DNA from: an uncultured Lachnospiraceae bacterium
GTDB lineage: Bacteria > Bacillota > Clostridia > Lachnospirales > Lachnospiraceae
Assembly: GCA_910586615.1 (NCBI GenBank)
Contig: CAJUJP010000017.1
Span: 8,351 to 72,350, forward strand
Reading direction: 5' to 3'
Length of the DNA stretch: 64,000 nt
The translations under genes and the position numbers were made by a program. The notes under the pieces were generated by a model that did not search any database, had not been told where the DNA came from, and saw only the letters and a program-made list of their open reading frames with translations. Below are positions 1 to 11,900 of this stretch, piece by piece (position 1 is the stretch's first letter; each line of letters opens with the position of its first letter).

Positions 1-2
1 CC

Positions 3-731
3 CAGAGGTTTGCTGAGGAACTGACGCGGAAGATTACGGTTAAGATCGAACAGGAGGATCAGGGCGGATATAAGACGACTGTGGCAAAAGTGAGGTATGA
101 TTATATGATTGATCATATCTGGGGGATCGTACCGGATGAATATGAGAAATATACTACCAAAGACAGGGTGTTTTTTAACAATTCCCAGACTCTGGATGAG
201 GACGGAAAGCCTGTTGAGTTAAAGAGTCTGTATTTATTTTATGCACCCAGATATGATACAACCAATGTGGATGAAATTGTTATAGAGAATGAGAATAAAC
301 TTCCGGTCAATATTTATATTATCCGGCAGAATATTCTGGATCCGTCCAGCCCAACAACAGGGGTGGAACTGGATGATGAGATAGTCCAGAATGCGAGGCA
401 GGTTCCGGTAGGGTATCATGCCAGTATTGAGATCAAAGAGGGGTTTGACGCGGACGGAAAGACTTTCGGCAAATATTTTACAAACTTAAATCTTATGGAT
501 TCTTCCAGTCTGACGAATCCGGGCACGACGGATCTCAAGCTGTATGATTATGATAATCCGGGAAGAGTTTTTACGAAAAATGAAATCATAGAATATACCA
601 GCCTCAAATCTCTGGAAACAACAGAGGCAAAGGACAGAATATACACGATGGAAGCGTTGGTTTATACTCATGGGGCGGACCGGGATACGGAAGAGCCGCT
701 TGTGAGGCTGACGGGAACGAAGATTGAATAG
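3..731 (+). CDS. Unrecognised pilus-cluster protein, 5' truncated by the window edge
   Basis: The frame is open from base 3 to the TAA at 729-731, giving 242 visible residues with no stop upstream. The GTG at 81 is therefore probably an internal valine, and the true start lies outside the window. I recognise no family. The visible part is acidic and Tyr/Asn-rich, of the kind seen in globular parts of exported pilin-like proteins, with no membrane segment. It sits 93 bp upstream of a PilX-like gene and two prepilin genes, so a minor pilin or pilus accessory role is inferred from context only. The missing N-terminus would show whether it has a prepilin leader. Confidence 0.75.
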   Translation, partial: QRFAEELTRKITVKIEQEDQGGYKTTVAKVRYDYMIDHIWGIVPDEYEKYTTKDRVFFNNSQTLDEDGKPVELKSLYLFYAPRYDTTNVDEIVIENENKLPVNIYIIRQNILDPSSPTTGVELDDEIVQNARQVPVGYHASIEIKEGFDADGKTFGKYFTNLNLMDSSSLTNPGTTDLKLYDYDNPGRVFTKNEIIEYTSLKSLETTEAKDRIYTMEALVYTHGADRDTEEPLVRLTGTKIE

Positions 732-824
732 TATTTTCGCGCGAATTGGAGTTGCAGATGAACCGCAGTATGGAGATTAGGGTAACTTTTCACAGCAACG
801 GAATCGGAAGAAGGTTAGTGGATT

Positions 825-3338
825 ATGGGGAACGCAGTTGATAGGAAAAAGTTATATCAGGATAACAGAGGCGGGGCTTTGGCCATGGTTATCGTTATCA
901 TTGCGTTTGTTGGGATTCTGGCAGGGGTTCTAATGTTTGTAGCCTTTGCCGGGTATCAGATGCGTGTCATAGATAAACAGGGTAAGGATAACTTTTACAC
1001 TGCTGAGACTGTATTGGATGAAATCAACGTAGGCCTGCAGAATGAGATTTCCGAATCGCTTACCAAGGCATATGGAGAGGTTATGACGAACTATGCGCTG
1101 TATCGCAGTGCCAATGCCAGAAATAAGGCGTTTCATACGATTTATTTTAATGAACTGCAGGACCGGCTGCAGAAGGATGCTGCACATGAGAAATATTATG
1201 ATGTGGATAAGCTGCGAAGCTGGCTTTCAGATGACTTTGCCGGCGATCGGGCGGATCATAATACAACTAATGTAGGAAAAAGGAAGGGGTTTGGTACATA
1301 CGGTGCGATCGTGGAGTCTAATGTTGATGACGGATCAGACGACGACAACGAGTACAGCGGCGGAAAGAAGTATGCGCTGGATGTGAATACCGACCGCCTT
1401 ATTTTGAAAGATCTGAAAGTTACCTATGTAAACGAGAGAGGATTTGTTTCTATTATCAGTACGGATATACGGATCACTTTGCCTTCGTTCAATTTTTCAC
1501 AGGCATCTGCACTGCCGGATCTGGCGGACTGCAGTATGATAGCCGATGATACGCTTTTGCTGGGGAACAGGACGGCGGGTGGAAATATTACGATCAAAGG
1601 CGATGCTTATGGCGGACAGATTTTTCTTGGTACGCCCAAAGGAGATGCCGGGGGAAAGGTTTATTCAGCGCTGGATAAGGAGCAGGAACTGTCGCTCCCA
1701 ACATTGTTATCCACAAGCGTCAGCTTTGAGAAACCGGATGATGCGGATGATGTCAGCGTTTCCACGGTAGTCAGCAGGAATAATGTGGAGATTGCCGAGG
1801 GAAGCAGTCTTAAAATGGACGAGGTGGAACTGTGGGGGCAGAATCTTATATTGACATCTGCGTCCGTGGATCTGAAGGGCAGTGTCAATCTGAAGGATGA
1901 TATGACGCTGGCGGGCAAAAACAGTAAAGCGGTTCTTGGCGGAGAGTATAACGGGTTTGGTTATCTGGCCGCTTCTGCAGGCGGCGGCACAGAAAGCGGC
2001 GGTACAGGAGGCGGCAGCGGTGAGGGTGAGGATGAAAATCCCGCTGGTGATCTCAGCGCCGATTCCAGCAGCGCCATCGTCATCAACGGCAGGGACAGCA
2101 TTCTTGATTTGTCCGGACTGGAACGTCTGACCATCAACGGTAGAGCATATGTGTCTACTTCATATCATAAAACAACGGATACGTCCGCTACAGAAGATGA
2201 GAAGAAAAATCAATATGATATTATGATGGGAGAATCAGTTGCGGTAAAGAGCAACCAGCTTATTTATCTGGTGCCGGGGGAGGCGCTGGGATGCCGTAAG
2301 GATGCCACAGGAGCCATCGGAGATTCGGAATTCGGATGCAATCCGCTTACATTGGAACAGTATGAGGAGATCATTAACAATCCGGATCAGTATCTTCTGC
2401 TGGACGGTTCAAGGCAGATTCCGGCGTTAGGGTATAAGAGCCTTAATAATTATATAAAAGAAGAGACTGTTGCAGGCGGCGGTTCTGCTTATGTGCCGGA
2501 AATCGTCTTCAAACAGACCAATGCTGGACCGTTGGTATACTGTTATCTGCGGTTTCTCGATGAAGACGCGGCCAACAGATATTTCCGGGATTATTATGAT
2601 ATCAACACGGAGAGCGTGGATAAGTATACGAAGCTGTATGCGAAAGAGATCAAGATGAAGGATGCCGACCAGATGCTGTATCTCAACATTGCGGGCAATA
2701 TGCTTACCTATGAGGGCGATGAGACATGGGCGGTGGTAGGTTCCACAGATTCTTCGGGAAATATTCAACAGGCGAAACGTATTTCTGCGATGAAGGAAGA
2801 TGTGTTTAAATCGCTGCGTGCGAAGCTGGTAAGAACATCAAATCAGCTTACTGATGAGGAGAAAGAGCAGACGGCATTCAAAAATATCATTGATGAGACG
2901 GAGCTGGAGATCATTCTTCATGAAAAAGGGACATCGGAAGCGAAAATAGATACGCTGGGAGGTAGTCCTGAAAGTGCAATCCTTACGAAAAAGGATGAGT
3001 ATATCGTGGACGGGAGTACGCCTTCTTCTGTAAAAATTATCGTAAGTCTTGGTGACGTGATCGTAAAGAAGGACTTCAAGGGACTGATTCTTGCCAAGGG
3101 AAATATTTTTGTGGAGGCGGACGCACCGATTACGCTGGAACCGATTGACACGGATGCATTTGCAAATATACTTCGAACGAAGATTGATGAACTGTCGGCG
3201 GGCAAGGATTATTACTTGTTGAATATTTTCAAGGACGGCGTGAATTACATCTATAATGGCAATACGTCAGGTGATATGGGAACAGACAGAGTTTCCATGG
3301 TAGACCTGATCAGTTACGAACGGTGGAGCAAGAAATAG
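825..3338 (+). CDS. PilX-like pilus assembly protein, unusually long (837 aa)
   Basis: The N-terminus has a basic/polar leader, then a single hydrophobic segment (about residues 17-45, beginning GGALAMVIVII), then a polar helix with an AE pair. This is the layout of PilX/GspK-type minor pilins, which start with a membrane helix and join the pilus through it. Family members are usually 150-350 aa; this one is 837. The rest is an exported-looking domain with a Gly/Ser-rich linker near residues 383-405 and beta-rich stretches on both sides. It lacks the canonical Glu-5 prepilin motif of its two downstream neighbours. The next gene starts 11 bp after its stop, so they are very likely co-transcribed. 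An initiating or tip pseudopilin with an added surface domain is an inference. Confidence 0.7.
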   Translation: MGNAVDRKKLYQDNRGGALAMVIVIIAFVGILAGVLMFVAFAGYQMRVIDKQGKDNFYTAETVLDEINVGLQNEISESLTKAYGEVMTNYALYRSANARNKAFHTIYFNELQDRLQKDAAHEKYYDVDKLRSWLSDDFAGDRADHNTTNVGKRKGFGTYGAIVESNVDDGSDDDNEYSGGKKYALDVNTDRLILKDLKVTYVNERGFVSIISTDIRITLPSFNFSQASALPDLADCSMIADDTLLLGNRTAGGNITIKGDAYGGQIFLGTPKGDAGGKVYSALDKEQELSLPTLLSTSVSFEKPDDADDVSVSTVVSRNNVEIAEGSSLKMDEVELWGQNLILTSASVDLKGSVNLKDDMTLAGKNSKAVLGGEYNGFGYLAASAGGGTESGGTGGGSGEGEDENPAGDLSADSSSAIVINGRDSILDLSGLERLTINGRAYVSTSYHKTTDTSATEDEKKNQYDIMMGESVAVKSNQLIYLVPGEALGCRKDATGAIGDSEFGCNPLTLEQYEEIINNPDQYLLLDGSRQIPALGYKSLNNYIKEETVAGGGSAYVPEIVFKQTNAGPLVYCYLRFLDEDAANRYFRDYYDINTESVDKYTKLYAKEIKMKDADQMLYLNIAGNMLTYEGDETWAVVGSTDSSGNIQQAKRISAMKEDVFKSLRAKLVRTSNQLTDEEKEQTAFKNIIDETELEIILHEKGTSEAKIDTLGGSPESAILTKKDEYIVDGSTPSSVKIIVSLGDVIVKKDFKGLILAKGNIFVEADAPITLEPIDTDAFANILRTKIDELSAGKDYYLLNIFKDGVNYIYNGNTSGDMGTDRVSMVDLISYERWSKK

Positions 3339-3349
3339 GAGCTGTTGAG

Positions 3350-3913
3350 ATGAAGGATGACAGGGGATTTTCCTTAGTTGAATTGATAATCGTTGTTGCA
3401 ATTATGGCGGTTATGGGTGGTTTCCTTTTCTACGGATTTTCGCTTCTGACCGGCCAGAATGCAAAGGAGTGCGCCAATGATCTGGCGGCGGCACTGAATA
3501 AAGAGAAAAACCAGGCGTTGACGAAATCGGCAACGGTGGATTGTTACCTGGAACTTATGCATAAAAGTGATGGTTACTATGTGAGATATTATATACCGGC
3601 AAGTGCCATTGCAAAGGGAAGCAGCGATGCTGACTGGGTGCTTGCAGAAGAGGAGAAGATTGGCAAGAATGCTGTGGATGTGACCTGTACGTTGGACGGA
3701 GCAGATGTTGTAATTGCAGACAGCAGGTCAGTGAAAATTATTTACGATCGTATTAACGGATCTGTAAAAGGAGCAGTTATATCGGACGGTTCCACCGTAA
3801 AAGTGGACAGTATTACAGAATATCAGCAGATAAGCTTCACGATTGACTGTGGAAGAACTTACAAGATAGAATTATTTCCGGCAACCGGTAAACACGTATT
3901 GAGCAGATTGTAG
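3350..3913 (+). CDS. Type IV prepilin-like protein (187 aa)
   Basis: A six-residue leader (MKDDRG) precedes the class III prepilin signature FSLVELIIVVAI, with Glu at +5 and a hydrophobic helix of about 20 residues. A prepilin peptidase would cut after the Gly and N-methylate the new Phe. I place the start at the ATG at 3350 because AGGAG lies 8 nt upstream and the leader length is typical; an in-frame GTG at 3323 would overlap the previous gene and lengthen the leader. At 187 aa the size fits GspH/FimT-type minor pilins. It lies between the PilX-like gene and a second prepilin gene, as in minor pilin operons. Confidence 0.85.
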   Translation: MKDDRGFSLVELIIVVAIMAVMGGFLFYGFSLLTGQNAKECANDLAAALNKEKNQALTKSATVDCYLELMHKSDGYYVRYYIPASAIAKGSSDADWVLAEEEKIGKNAVDVTCTLDGADVVIADSRSVKIIYDRINGSVKGAVISDGSTVKVDSITEYQQISFTIDCGRTYKIELFPATGKHVLSRL

Positions 3914-3931
3914 GCGGAGAGGAGAACTGCT

Positions 3932-5896
3932 ATGGGGGAGAACAGGGGATTATCATTAGTTGAATTATTGATAACGATTGCTATTTTATCAATTGTACTG
4001 GCAATTGCGACCTCGTTTATGATAACGGGAAGCAGGAGTTTTGCCAAGGGAAGCGCTGATGCCAATCTGCAGGGAGAAGCCGAGCTTACCGTTAATCAGG
4101 TTGAGGATATGATCATTGATGTAAACGGCGGCATCTCCAAAAAGACAGTACCGGACGGCTCAGCAGATCCGGATTCGGTGGAAGTTACCATGTATCATGC
4201 AGAGGATGACGGAAGCGGTACAATGGTCTACACGAAGGAAGTGGTAGAATGGAAGAAGGCAGATCGGAGCATCTACTGCGGAAAGTGGGATGTCAGTTAT
4301 GATGCTTCTACCGACAGTTATGTGGATGGCGCAGCTGTTTATGAGGATCAGCTTCTTGCAGAAGATGTAGAAGATTTTGATGTGGATCTGAGTGATACGA
4401 TGACAAAGAAAGCATTGGACGGCTCGGAGAGGATTATCGTAAAATCTGTGCAAATCAGCGTGGGATATGAGGATGGTACCGGAAGAGTGGATTATGCCAC
4501 AAGCCCGGTGATCACGCTTCGCAACAGAATGCTCTTAAGTGACAATATGGGTGATATTTTCGAAGAGACGACACCTATGGCGGATACGATGAAATTAAGG
4601 TATTCCGGTACACTTTATGGCGTGAGTTTTCCAGAGACGGATATTATAAATCAGAGTTCGGAAGTGGAAAGGGGATATCCTTACAATATTTATGCGGTGA
4701 TTAATTCCGGCTCGAATGTCAATGACCTGGTAGATTGGGAAATTGAAGAGTCTAATACGCTCAGTACCATTGACCAGAATGGTTATCTTAGTGTGAGTGA
4801 CTATGAACCTAATATGTACCTGACGATCACTGCCAGATATAAATCCAATCCGAATAAAAAGGCGACGGGTGTAGTAAAGGTAGTAGGTGATCTCAGCAAA
4901 TCACTTAAATCGGTTCATATCAGAACAAAGTCTTTGGAGCCATTTGCACCCAAATATGGCTCAATTGTGGTTACTGAAGGGTTTACTGCCAGTGAGGAAG
5001 CTGCAATTATTTATCAATGGACAGTCATACCTGTGGGAACGAACAGGGATATCAAAGATATTGTACAGGATTATTCAGGAAACGGAGATTCTTTAGATCT
5101 ATCTATAAAGAAGGATCCGGCTAATTTTGGTATTATGCTTGAAATCACGTTGACTGCCCATTCGGATATAACAGGGCAGACAGTATCGGATCGGGTTAAT
5201 TACAGGATCGATGATAATGGCGCTGTAGATGGTGATTCCAATATGGAGCGTGGCAAGCTTGTATATGGCAGCACATTTTTTAAGATGTCTGATAAATGGG
5301 CGGAAGAGTATCAATATAGCTGTTATTTCTGTGACGTATATGGCAACCGTATATCAGAGTATGACAGTTTGCTGGGCTATTTGGAGTTAGTGCCTTCTTC
5401 GTGGGATACTTATCGTTTTTCATTTACTTCAGGCCTTCCTCGAAATCGTGATTACTATGTGAAAGTCGTATGTAATTATAAGCATACGGAAAATGGAATT
5501 GAGAATAATTGGACATGTGAGCGCATTCATTATATTGCGGCGGTGCAATTGTATGGAAAGACATGGTATTGTAAGACAACATATAAAGCACAGGCTTTTG
5601 ACTTTGAATATTCGGTAGAAGGATATTGGGAGAATGCATGGGCAGAGAGTAACCCTCCGGTTTATGAGTATAGTATTGAAGAATTTGAATATTCAGCCCC
5701 GGCCGGAGTGGTCATTACACCATATATAACGGGAACGGCAACTCATGGAGACGATGTACCCATATATGCGTGGGGAAAGTGGGATGTGCAGGATTGGTCT
5801 GTGGCCGATGAAGTGGAATTACAGAGTATGAAGATTAAGATTTCCATGAAAGATAATCCTGAAATCTACACCTATACAACCATTATTTTTGAATAA
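3932..5896 (+). CDS. PilW/GspJ-like prepilin with long exported domain (654 aa)
   Basis: The leader MGENRG precedes LSLVELLITIAIL, a canonical type III prepilin signal with Glu-5 and a membrane helix (about residues 7-30). The first 200 residues look like a PilW/GspJ minor pilin. The remaining 450 residues are Tyr-, Ser- and Asp-rich and probably beta-sandwich. GspJ/PilW proteins are usually 200-350 aa, so the C-terminal extension is unusual. The gene starts 18 bp after the previous stop with AGGAG upstream. Together with its neighbours it suggests a pilus whose minor subunits carry large surface-exposed domains. Confidence 0.8.
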   Translation: MGENRGLSLVELLITIAILSIVLAIATSFMITGSRSFAKGSADANLQGEAELTVNQVEDMIIDVNGGISKKTVPDGSADPDSVEVTMYHAEDDGSGTMVYTKEVVEWKKADRSIYCGKWDVSYDASTDSYVDGAAVYEDQLLAEDVEDFDVDLSDTMTKKALDGSERIIVKSVQISVGYEDGTGRVDYATSPVITLRNRMLLSDNMGDIFEETTPMADTMKLRYSGTLYGVSFPETDIINQSSEVERGYPYNIYAVINSGSNVNDLVDWEIEESNTLSTIDQNGYLSVSDYEPNMYLTITARYKSNPNKKATGVVKVVGDLSKSLKSVHIRTKSLEPFAPKYGSIVVTEGFTASEEAAIIYQWTVIPVGTNRDIKDIVQDYSGNGDSLDLSIKKDPANFGIMLEITLTAHSDITGQTVSDRVNYRIDDNGAVDGDSNMERGKLVYGSTFFKMSDKWAEEYQYSCYFCDVYGNRISEYDSLLGYLELVPSSWDTYRFSFTSGLPRNRDYYVKVVCNYKHTENGIENNWTCERIHYIAAVQLYGKTWYCKTTYKAQAFDFEYSVEGYWENAWAESNPPVYEYSIEEFEYSAPAGVVITPYITGTATHGDDVPIYAWGKWDVQDWSVADEVELQSMKIKISMKDNPEIYTYTTIIFE

Positions 5897-5992
5897 AGCG
5901 TAATATAGCACAATTCATTCTTCGGCTTCAAGCCGGCGGAAATTCCTGGTAACGTGGCGGTTGATTTCGACGAGCGGATAGGAAGTGTCAAA

Positions 5993-8900
5993 ATGAAAAG
6001 AACGATGAATCATAAAAACAAATTTAACAGGAAGCGTTTTGCAGCGGCGGCAGTGGCGGGACTGTCCGCTGCCGCTGTTGTTATAACGGCAGTATTTTCA
6101 CGGCCCATGGAGGTGGAGGCGGCGGATACGCTGCTTGGCATCGAGAAACTGCGCGCCCGTTATAAGGCGAGTGGAAGTGAATTTACGATTCTGGAGATTG
6201 TACCTGACCGGGCGGCGGCGGAGATTGGTTTTCTTGTAGACGGATATGAGCCGGTTTTGTCTGAGTGGAATGAAGAGGAGATGACATGGACGAGTTGGCA
6301 GAACACTCTCTGTTCTCTTCCAACCGCTGCACGGCGAAAAGAATTTGTAGAGAAAAAGAAGGCTGAACTTCGCGAGTACTATGCTGAGCAGGGGATCAAG
6401 AAAAATTTTCCGGTTGAGATTTCGGAAGAAGAATATGAGGAGAGCAGTGAGAAAGCTGAAGGTTTCCAGAAGCTGGTATCGGATGGGGACAAGAGCGAGG
6501 GCTGGTTTGTAAAGGGTTCGGCTGACGGCGAGCAGGATAAATATCAGCTTTCTTTTAAGTACAGAGGAAAATATGATCTGGATGATTATCCTATCGACCC
6601 CGATTTGCTCTATTATACAGTGAGCAGTTCTATGAAGATCGACAGTGACGTGGCAGGTGGTATCGAGGACGACCGTTTTGTTTATAAGAAAGAGAAGGAT
6701 GCCTTTGTCTGTCTGGGCACATGGGCGGAGATACGTGAGAAAGCACTTTCTTCTATATTAAATGATACTGCAGAGGAGGAAGTTGATAAAGATAAGGATG
6801 ACTCCGACGACAGCAGCAATACTGAAGACGAGAAGGACGATGATGACAGCAGCGGATCTGATCATGAGGGCAGTAATGGCGATGGATCCGATGATGAAGA
6901 GAGTAACGGCGGTGGTGACGGATCCGATGATGAAGATGGGAATGGTAACGGCGGCGGATCCGGTAATGAAGGCAGTAATGGTGATGGTAACGGGTCCGGT
7001 AATGAAGATGGGAATGGTAACAGCGGCGGATCCGGTAATGAAGGCAGTAATGGTGATGGTAACGGGTCCGGTAATGAAGACGGAAATGGTAACGGCGGCG
7101 GATCCGGTAATGAAGACGGAAATGGTGACGGTAGCGGGACTGGTAACGAAGGCAGCAATGGTGGTGACAACAGTGAGGGTACTGCTTCCGGTAATGTGAA
7201 CGAAGACAGCGGCAGCGATGGTGAGGGCAACGGCAGTAATACAGGAGGCAGCAATAGCAGCAACAATGGTAATAACAGTGGAAATACCGGTGGATCAGCG
7301 AATGGAAGCGCTGAAAGTGCAAGTATAGCCGGAGCGGCAAAAGCAGTTGTATTTGCAGCGGCTGATTTCCGTCAGGGAAAATGGTTCAGATTAGTTGCTG
7401 ATAACGAACCAGGTTCTGATAACGGTACAGCTTCCGGCGGACAGCAAGGATCCGGGGATGATGCCAATGCCGGCGGTAAGCCGGGGGCAGATAACGATGT
7501 GTCTGTCGGTGGCACAGGTGATGACGGTACAAAACCGGGTGACAATCCGGATTCTGACAGCAGTACAAAACCGGGTGACAACGCAGGTTCTGACGACAGT
7601 CAAAATTCTGGTGATAATACGGGTACGGATGACAATACAGGTTCCGGGAATGGAACAGACTCAGATAATGATCCGAATCCTGATGATGGTTCCGGATCAG
7701 GCGATCATGAAGATTCTGATGACAGTACAGGTTCTGATGACGAAACAGATTCTGATACTGATACCGATGATGAGTTGAACCCCGATGATCCGGACGGTGA
7801 CGATACGGATGATACCGATGGTGATGACAAGGCCGATCAGCCGGGTGCGGACGATCCGATAGACGATGAGGATGAAGAGGAAAATAAGAAGGATGTTTTT
7901 GCGTCAGAACAGGTTTCCGCGTACTATCTGGTTGCTTTTGAGAAAGTGACGGATTACTCGCAGCTTACTGAAAAGGATTCTATTTACACAGTAGATGCGA
8001 TGGTACTCAGTGATAACGGTGAATATGTGTTTGTAGAATGGGGCGGTACGGACGAGAGCCAGACCAGACAGGTTTATACATTTCCGGGGAAGGAAATCTG
8101 GTGTAAAAATGCTTTCAAGAGCAATGAATGGTTCAGAAAATACGTCATTAACATGGACAAAAAGGACTATGCCGATTTCAAGATCAAAGTACTGACATAT
8201 ACGCCTCAGGAATTGAATGAGATGGAACAGCTGCCGAATTTCCAGTTTCTGTATCTTAATTCCGGCTTGCGGGCGACGGGAATCTGGTCGGGCGGTTCCT
8301 CTGACAGCGGGGAAGACGAAGATAAGACAGATGACAGGAAAAGTAATAATAAGCGTAACCCCGGTGATGGCAAAGGCGATGAAGAAGACGAGGAGAACGA
8401 AACCGGCGACGGAGATAAAAAAGACGATAAGGACAATGAAAACGGCGACGGGGAAGACGATAACACGGATGACACCACAGGCAGCGGCGACAACGGCAAG
8501 GGTGATGACACGGATGACACCACAGGCGGCGGTGATGATGGTAAAGGTGATGGCACGGATGATACCACAGGCAGCGGCGACGATGGCAAAGGTGGTGACG
8601 CTGACGAGACCACAGGCAGCGGCGACGACAGCAAGGGTGATAGCACGGATGATGCCTCAGGCGGTGATGACACCGGTAAAGATGATAATACCGATGATAC
8701 ATCAGGCGGCGTAGAAGATGGAAAAGACGACGGCACCGGCGATACTGCAGGCGGCAAAGGTGACAACACCGACAATAGCACAGGCAATGGCGGTTCCGGC
8801 CAAGATGACAACACCGGTGATTCCGCAGGCAGTGGAGGAGCCGGCAGACAACCGGTATCCAGTGTTCTTCGGCAGAGCGGCTGGAATATGCTGGTGGCAG

Positions 8901-11900
8901 ATTCGATAACAGGCAGTGATTCTGACAATAATCAGAGTCCGGCAGCGGGCGACAGTTCCAACCAGACTCAAAGTCCGGCAACAGGTGATAATTCTGGCCA
9001 GAATCAGGATTCATCAGCGGGTGGCGGTTCTGACAATAATCAGAGTCCGGCAACAGGAAATGATTCCGATGGAAATAATAATCCGGCAACAGATGATGAT
9101 TCCGACGCAAGCCTGAGCCCGTCAACGGGTAACAATTCTGACGAGGATCAGGGTTCATCAGCAGGTGGTGATTCCGATGGGAACCAGTCTCCGACGGCAG
9201 ATGACGATTCCCTTCCGGAAATTCCACCGGCAGCAGAAGACGGTGCTGATCAGGGGCAGGATGCGGAAGACGGCTCAGACAGTGGAAGTGATCCCGATGC
9301 AGGCGACCATACAGGCGATATATCCGGTAATGATCCGGGGGATATTTCGGGCAATGATGTAGGAAATAAAGAGGTGAAGAAATATTCAGCGCAGGACAAT
9401 GATCTGTCGGCTGATCTGCTTAAGTATTTCTTTGACAAGACGATCGCAGGTGCCATGCCGTGCCTGGTGGATGGTTCCATTTTGTACGTAAAGGATGACA
9501 GCGGAAGTATCGTGGTCAATGAAGAACTTGAGAATACCAATATTTTCAGACTTTCCGCGATGCTTTGTCAGGATAATCTGAGTGAGTGGTATGAAAGCCA
9601 TCGCAATAATTACAATAAATTGACAACAGAGCAGTTGATGAAGGGAATTGTGGACGACGCAGACAGGAATTTTGTGGAAGAGCAGGTTTACTGCAGGTTC
9701 GGCAATGATTCTATTATCAACGATCAGTTTTATTCTCCGACGATTTATCAGGACGGCGGGGAGATCGAACCCGGTTTTCAGTGTGTTCTGGATGAAATCA
9801 AGCTGGATAACCTGTACCGTGAATCGGATACATCGGGAAATTATAAACCGCTTTCCACAAGTATTTCGCAGGCCAAAGCGGTGAGGCATATTCTGAATTA
9901 CAGAGACCGCAGAAAGGTAGAGACCAAGAAAGAGATCAGAGTACTGGAAATCCAGCCTGCCATGGCGGATGAGCCGGAGCTTTCTCTGGATCAGATCAAG
10001 GCATGGGCGCCCGGTGTGGAGAAGGCCGATATCACCGTTATGACGACTGCTGAATTTATCGGTAAGATTGAGAAGCTGAACGAGACTTACGATCTGATTT
10101 ATATCGGTACGAGCAAAGATCATCTGAATATGCGTTACTGGACAGACAATAATTATATTGGCAAGCCTGATGAGAAGCATGTGGCCGCCGGGACGGTGTT
10201 CAATGATGCGGATATGGATGGTTTGATCTACTATAATATAGGAGATCTGCGAGTGGTGAATTTGCCAATGGCAGGTCTGCTTACCACGGAATATCGAAAT
10301 GGCAACAGGAATGACTGGACATGGTTTTATAATTATGTAAGATATGGCGGCAACGATATTTCCAAGGAGAAGAAAAATGCGCTGCTTTCGTTCCTGGACG
10401 GATCTTATCCGGTTATCATTGCAGACGATTTCCTGGAACAGCCGGTGACGGTTTTTGCGGAAAGTGAGTATAAAGGTGCGCGCGTCAATCTGACTGAAGG
10501 CGAGTACACGAGTAAACAGCTTGCGGCGCTTGGCGTGAAACGGCTGGATATTTCCTCTGTCAAGGTGAAGGAAGGTTACAGGCTGACTGTTTTTGACGGT
10601 GATGAATTTACAGGAAACAGAGAGACTTTTACAAAAGATGTGCCTGATTTTACCAAACAGGTAAACGGCGCGGGCAACTGGGATAATAAGACGTTATCTC
10701 TGATCATAGAGAGAGAGGAGAATGCATCGCCTGACAGAGCGATTGATGAGGATCATATCGACAACTGTACATATTTATATGAGTTCGTGACAAAGGCAAT
10801 GAAGGATAAATATCTGAACTTTTATGCAAAGGGAGATATAGCGGATAATTCGGAGCTTTTTAAGTTCTATCTGAACCGTCCCAAGGTAAGTCTGACGAAT
10901 ACGGCAGTGGGCGGTGAGGCAGAAGAAGGCAGCGATATTTACTATATTAATCCGGATGTCAACGGAAGATATAAACTGCAGTATGCGTTCAATATTAAAA
11001 ATGAAGGAACGGCGTCTTATAATACAAAATATCGCTGTAAGCTCTATATTGACGTGAATTCAGACGGTAAATTCTCCAAACAGGAGGAGGTAGAGGATAT
11101 TACCATCACCCAGGGAGGTAATCTGGTGTCTGCGGAGGAATTGTATGCTGACACAGGATATCTGCTTACCAGAGATGTTCCCACGGGTTATAAGGGACTT
11201 CTGCCCTGGCGCGTGGAGATTACACAGGCGGATAATCCGAATATTTATACTTCGCTGAACGGCTATACGAAGCTTAACGGAATGGACAAGGAAGTGCTGA
11301 AAATCTGCCAGATCAACAAAAATGGAGATGATGTGATCAACCTTAACTATGAGGTTAACACAAAGGGCAGACATTTCAATACGTTGGTTTACGGCGGCCA
11401 GTATGATGGCGCTGACTATTCCGGAATTGCGGATGAGTTTGATCTGGACATCACGACGATCAACATTGATGAGTTTGAGAGAAATTATTATGCTAATAAT
11501 GATTATCTGAAAGATTTTAATATGCTGATCTTGGGCTTCTCAGATATGTACGGTGATTTTTCGGGGAATGCCGAGAGCGGGCCGATGGGCGCTATCGTTG
11601 ATTTTATCAACAGCGGGAAGAGTGTTCTTCTTGGGCATGACACGACATCATTTTTTAATTCTCCGGATCTCGGACAGGGACCACAGGCGATGAAAGGGTA
11701 TCCATGGAGAAATAATGCAACGCCGTTGGGAAATAAAAGCGACTGGTACTATACCCGAAATGCGGCAACCTTGAATAAATATGTCCGTCCGCTGGTGGGT
11801 ATGGACCGCTACGGCATACTGAGTTCTGAGATTTTGCAGAGGGGCAATATACTGCGTCAGGGAACCAATGATTATGATACGGTAGTTAATTCTGACAAAG

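Noticed and set aside
81..731. GTG at 81 as the true start of the first gene
   Set aside because: The frame is open to base 3 with ordinary coding sequence and no ribosome binding site before 81, so the gene more likely begins outside the window.
6753..9227. Several long open frames on both strands inside the 6.75-9.23 kb repeat region
   Set aside because: They arise because the repeats have periods divisible by three. The translations are Arg/His- or Pro/Ser-rich repeats without start sites, and the + frame has a continuous signal-peptide protein.
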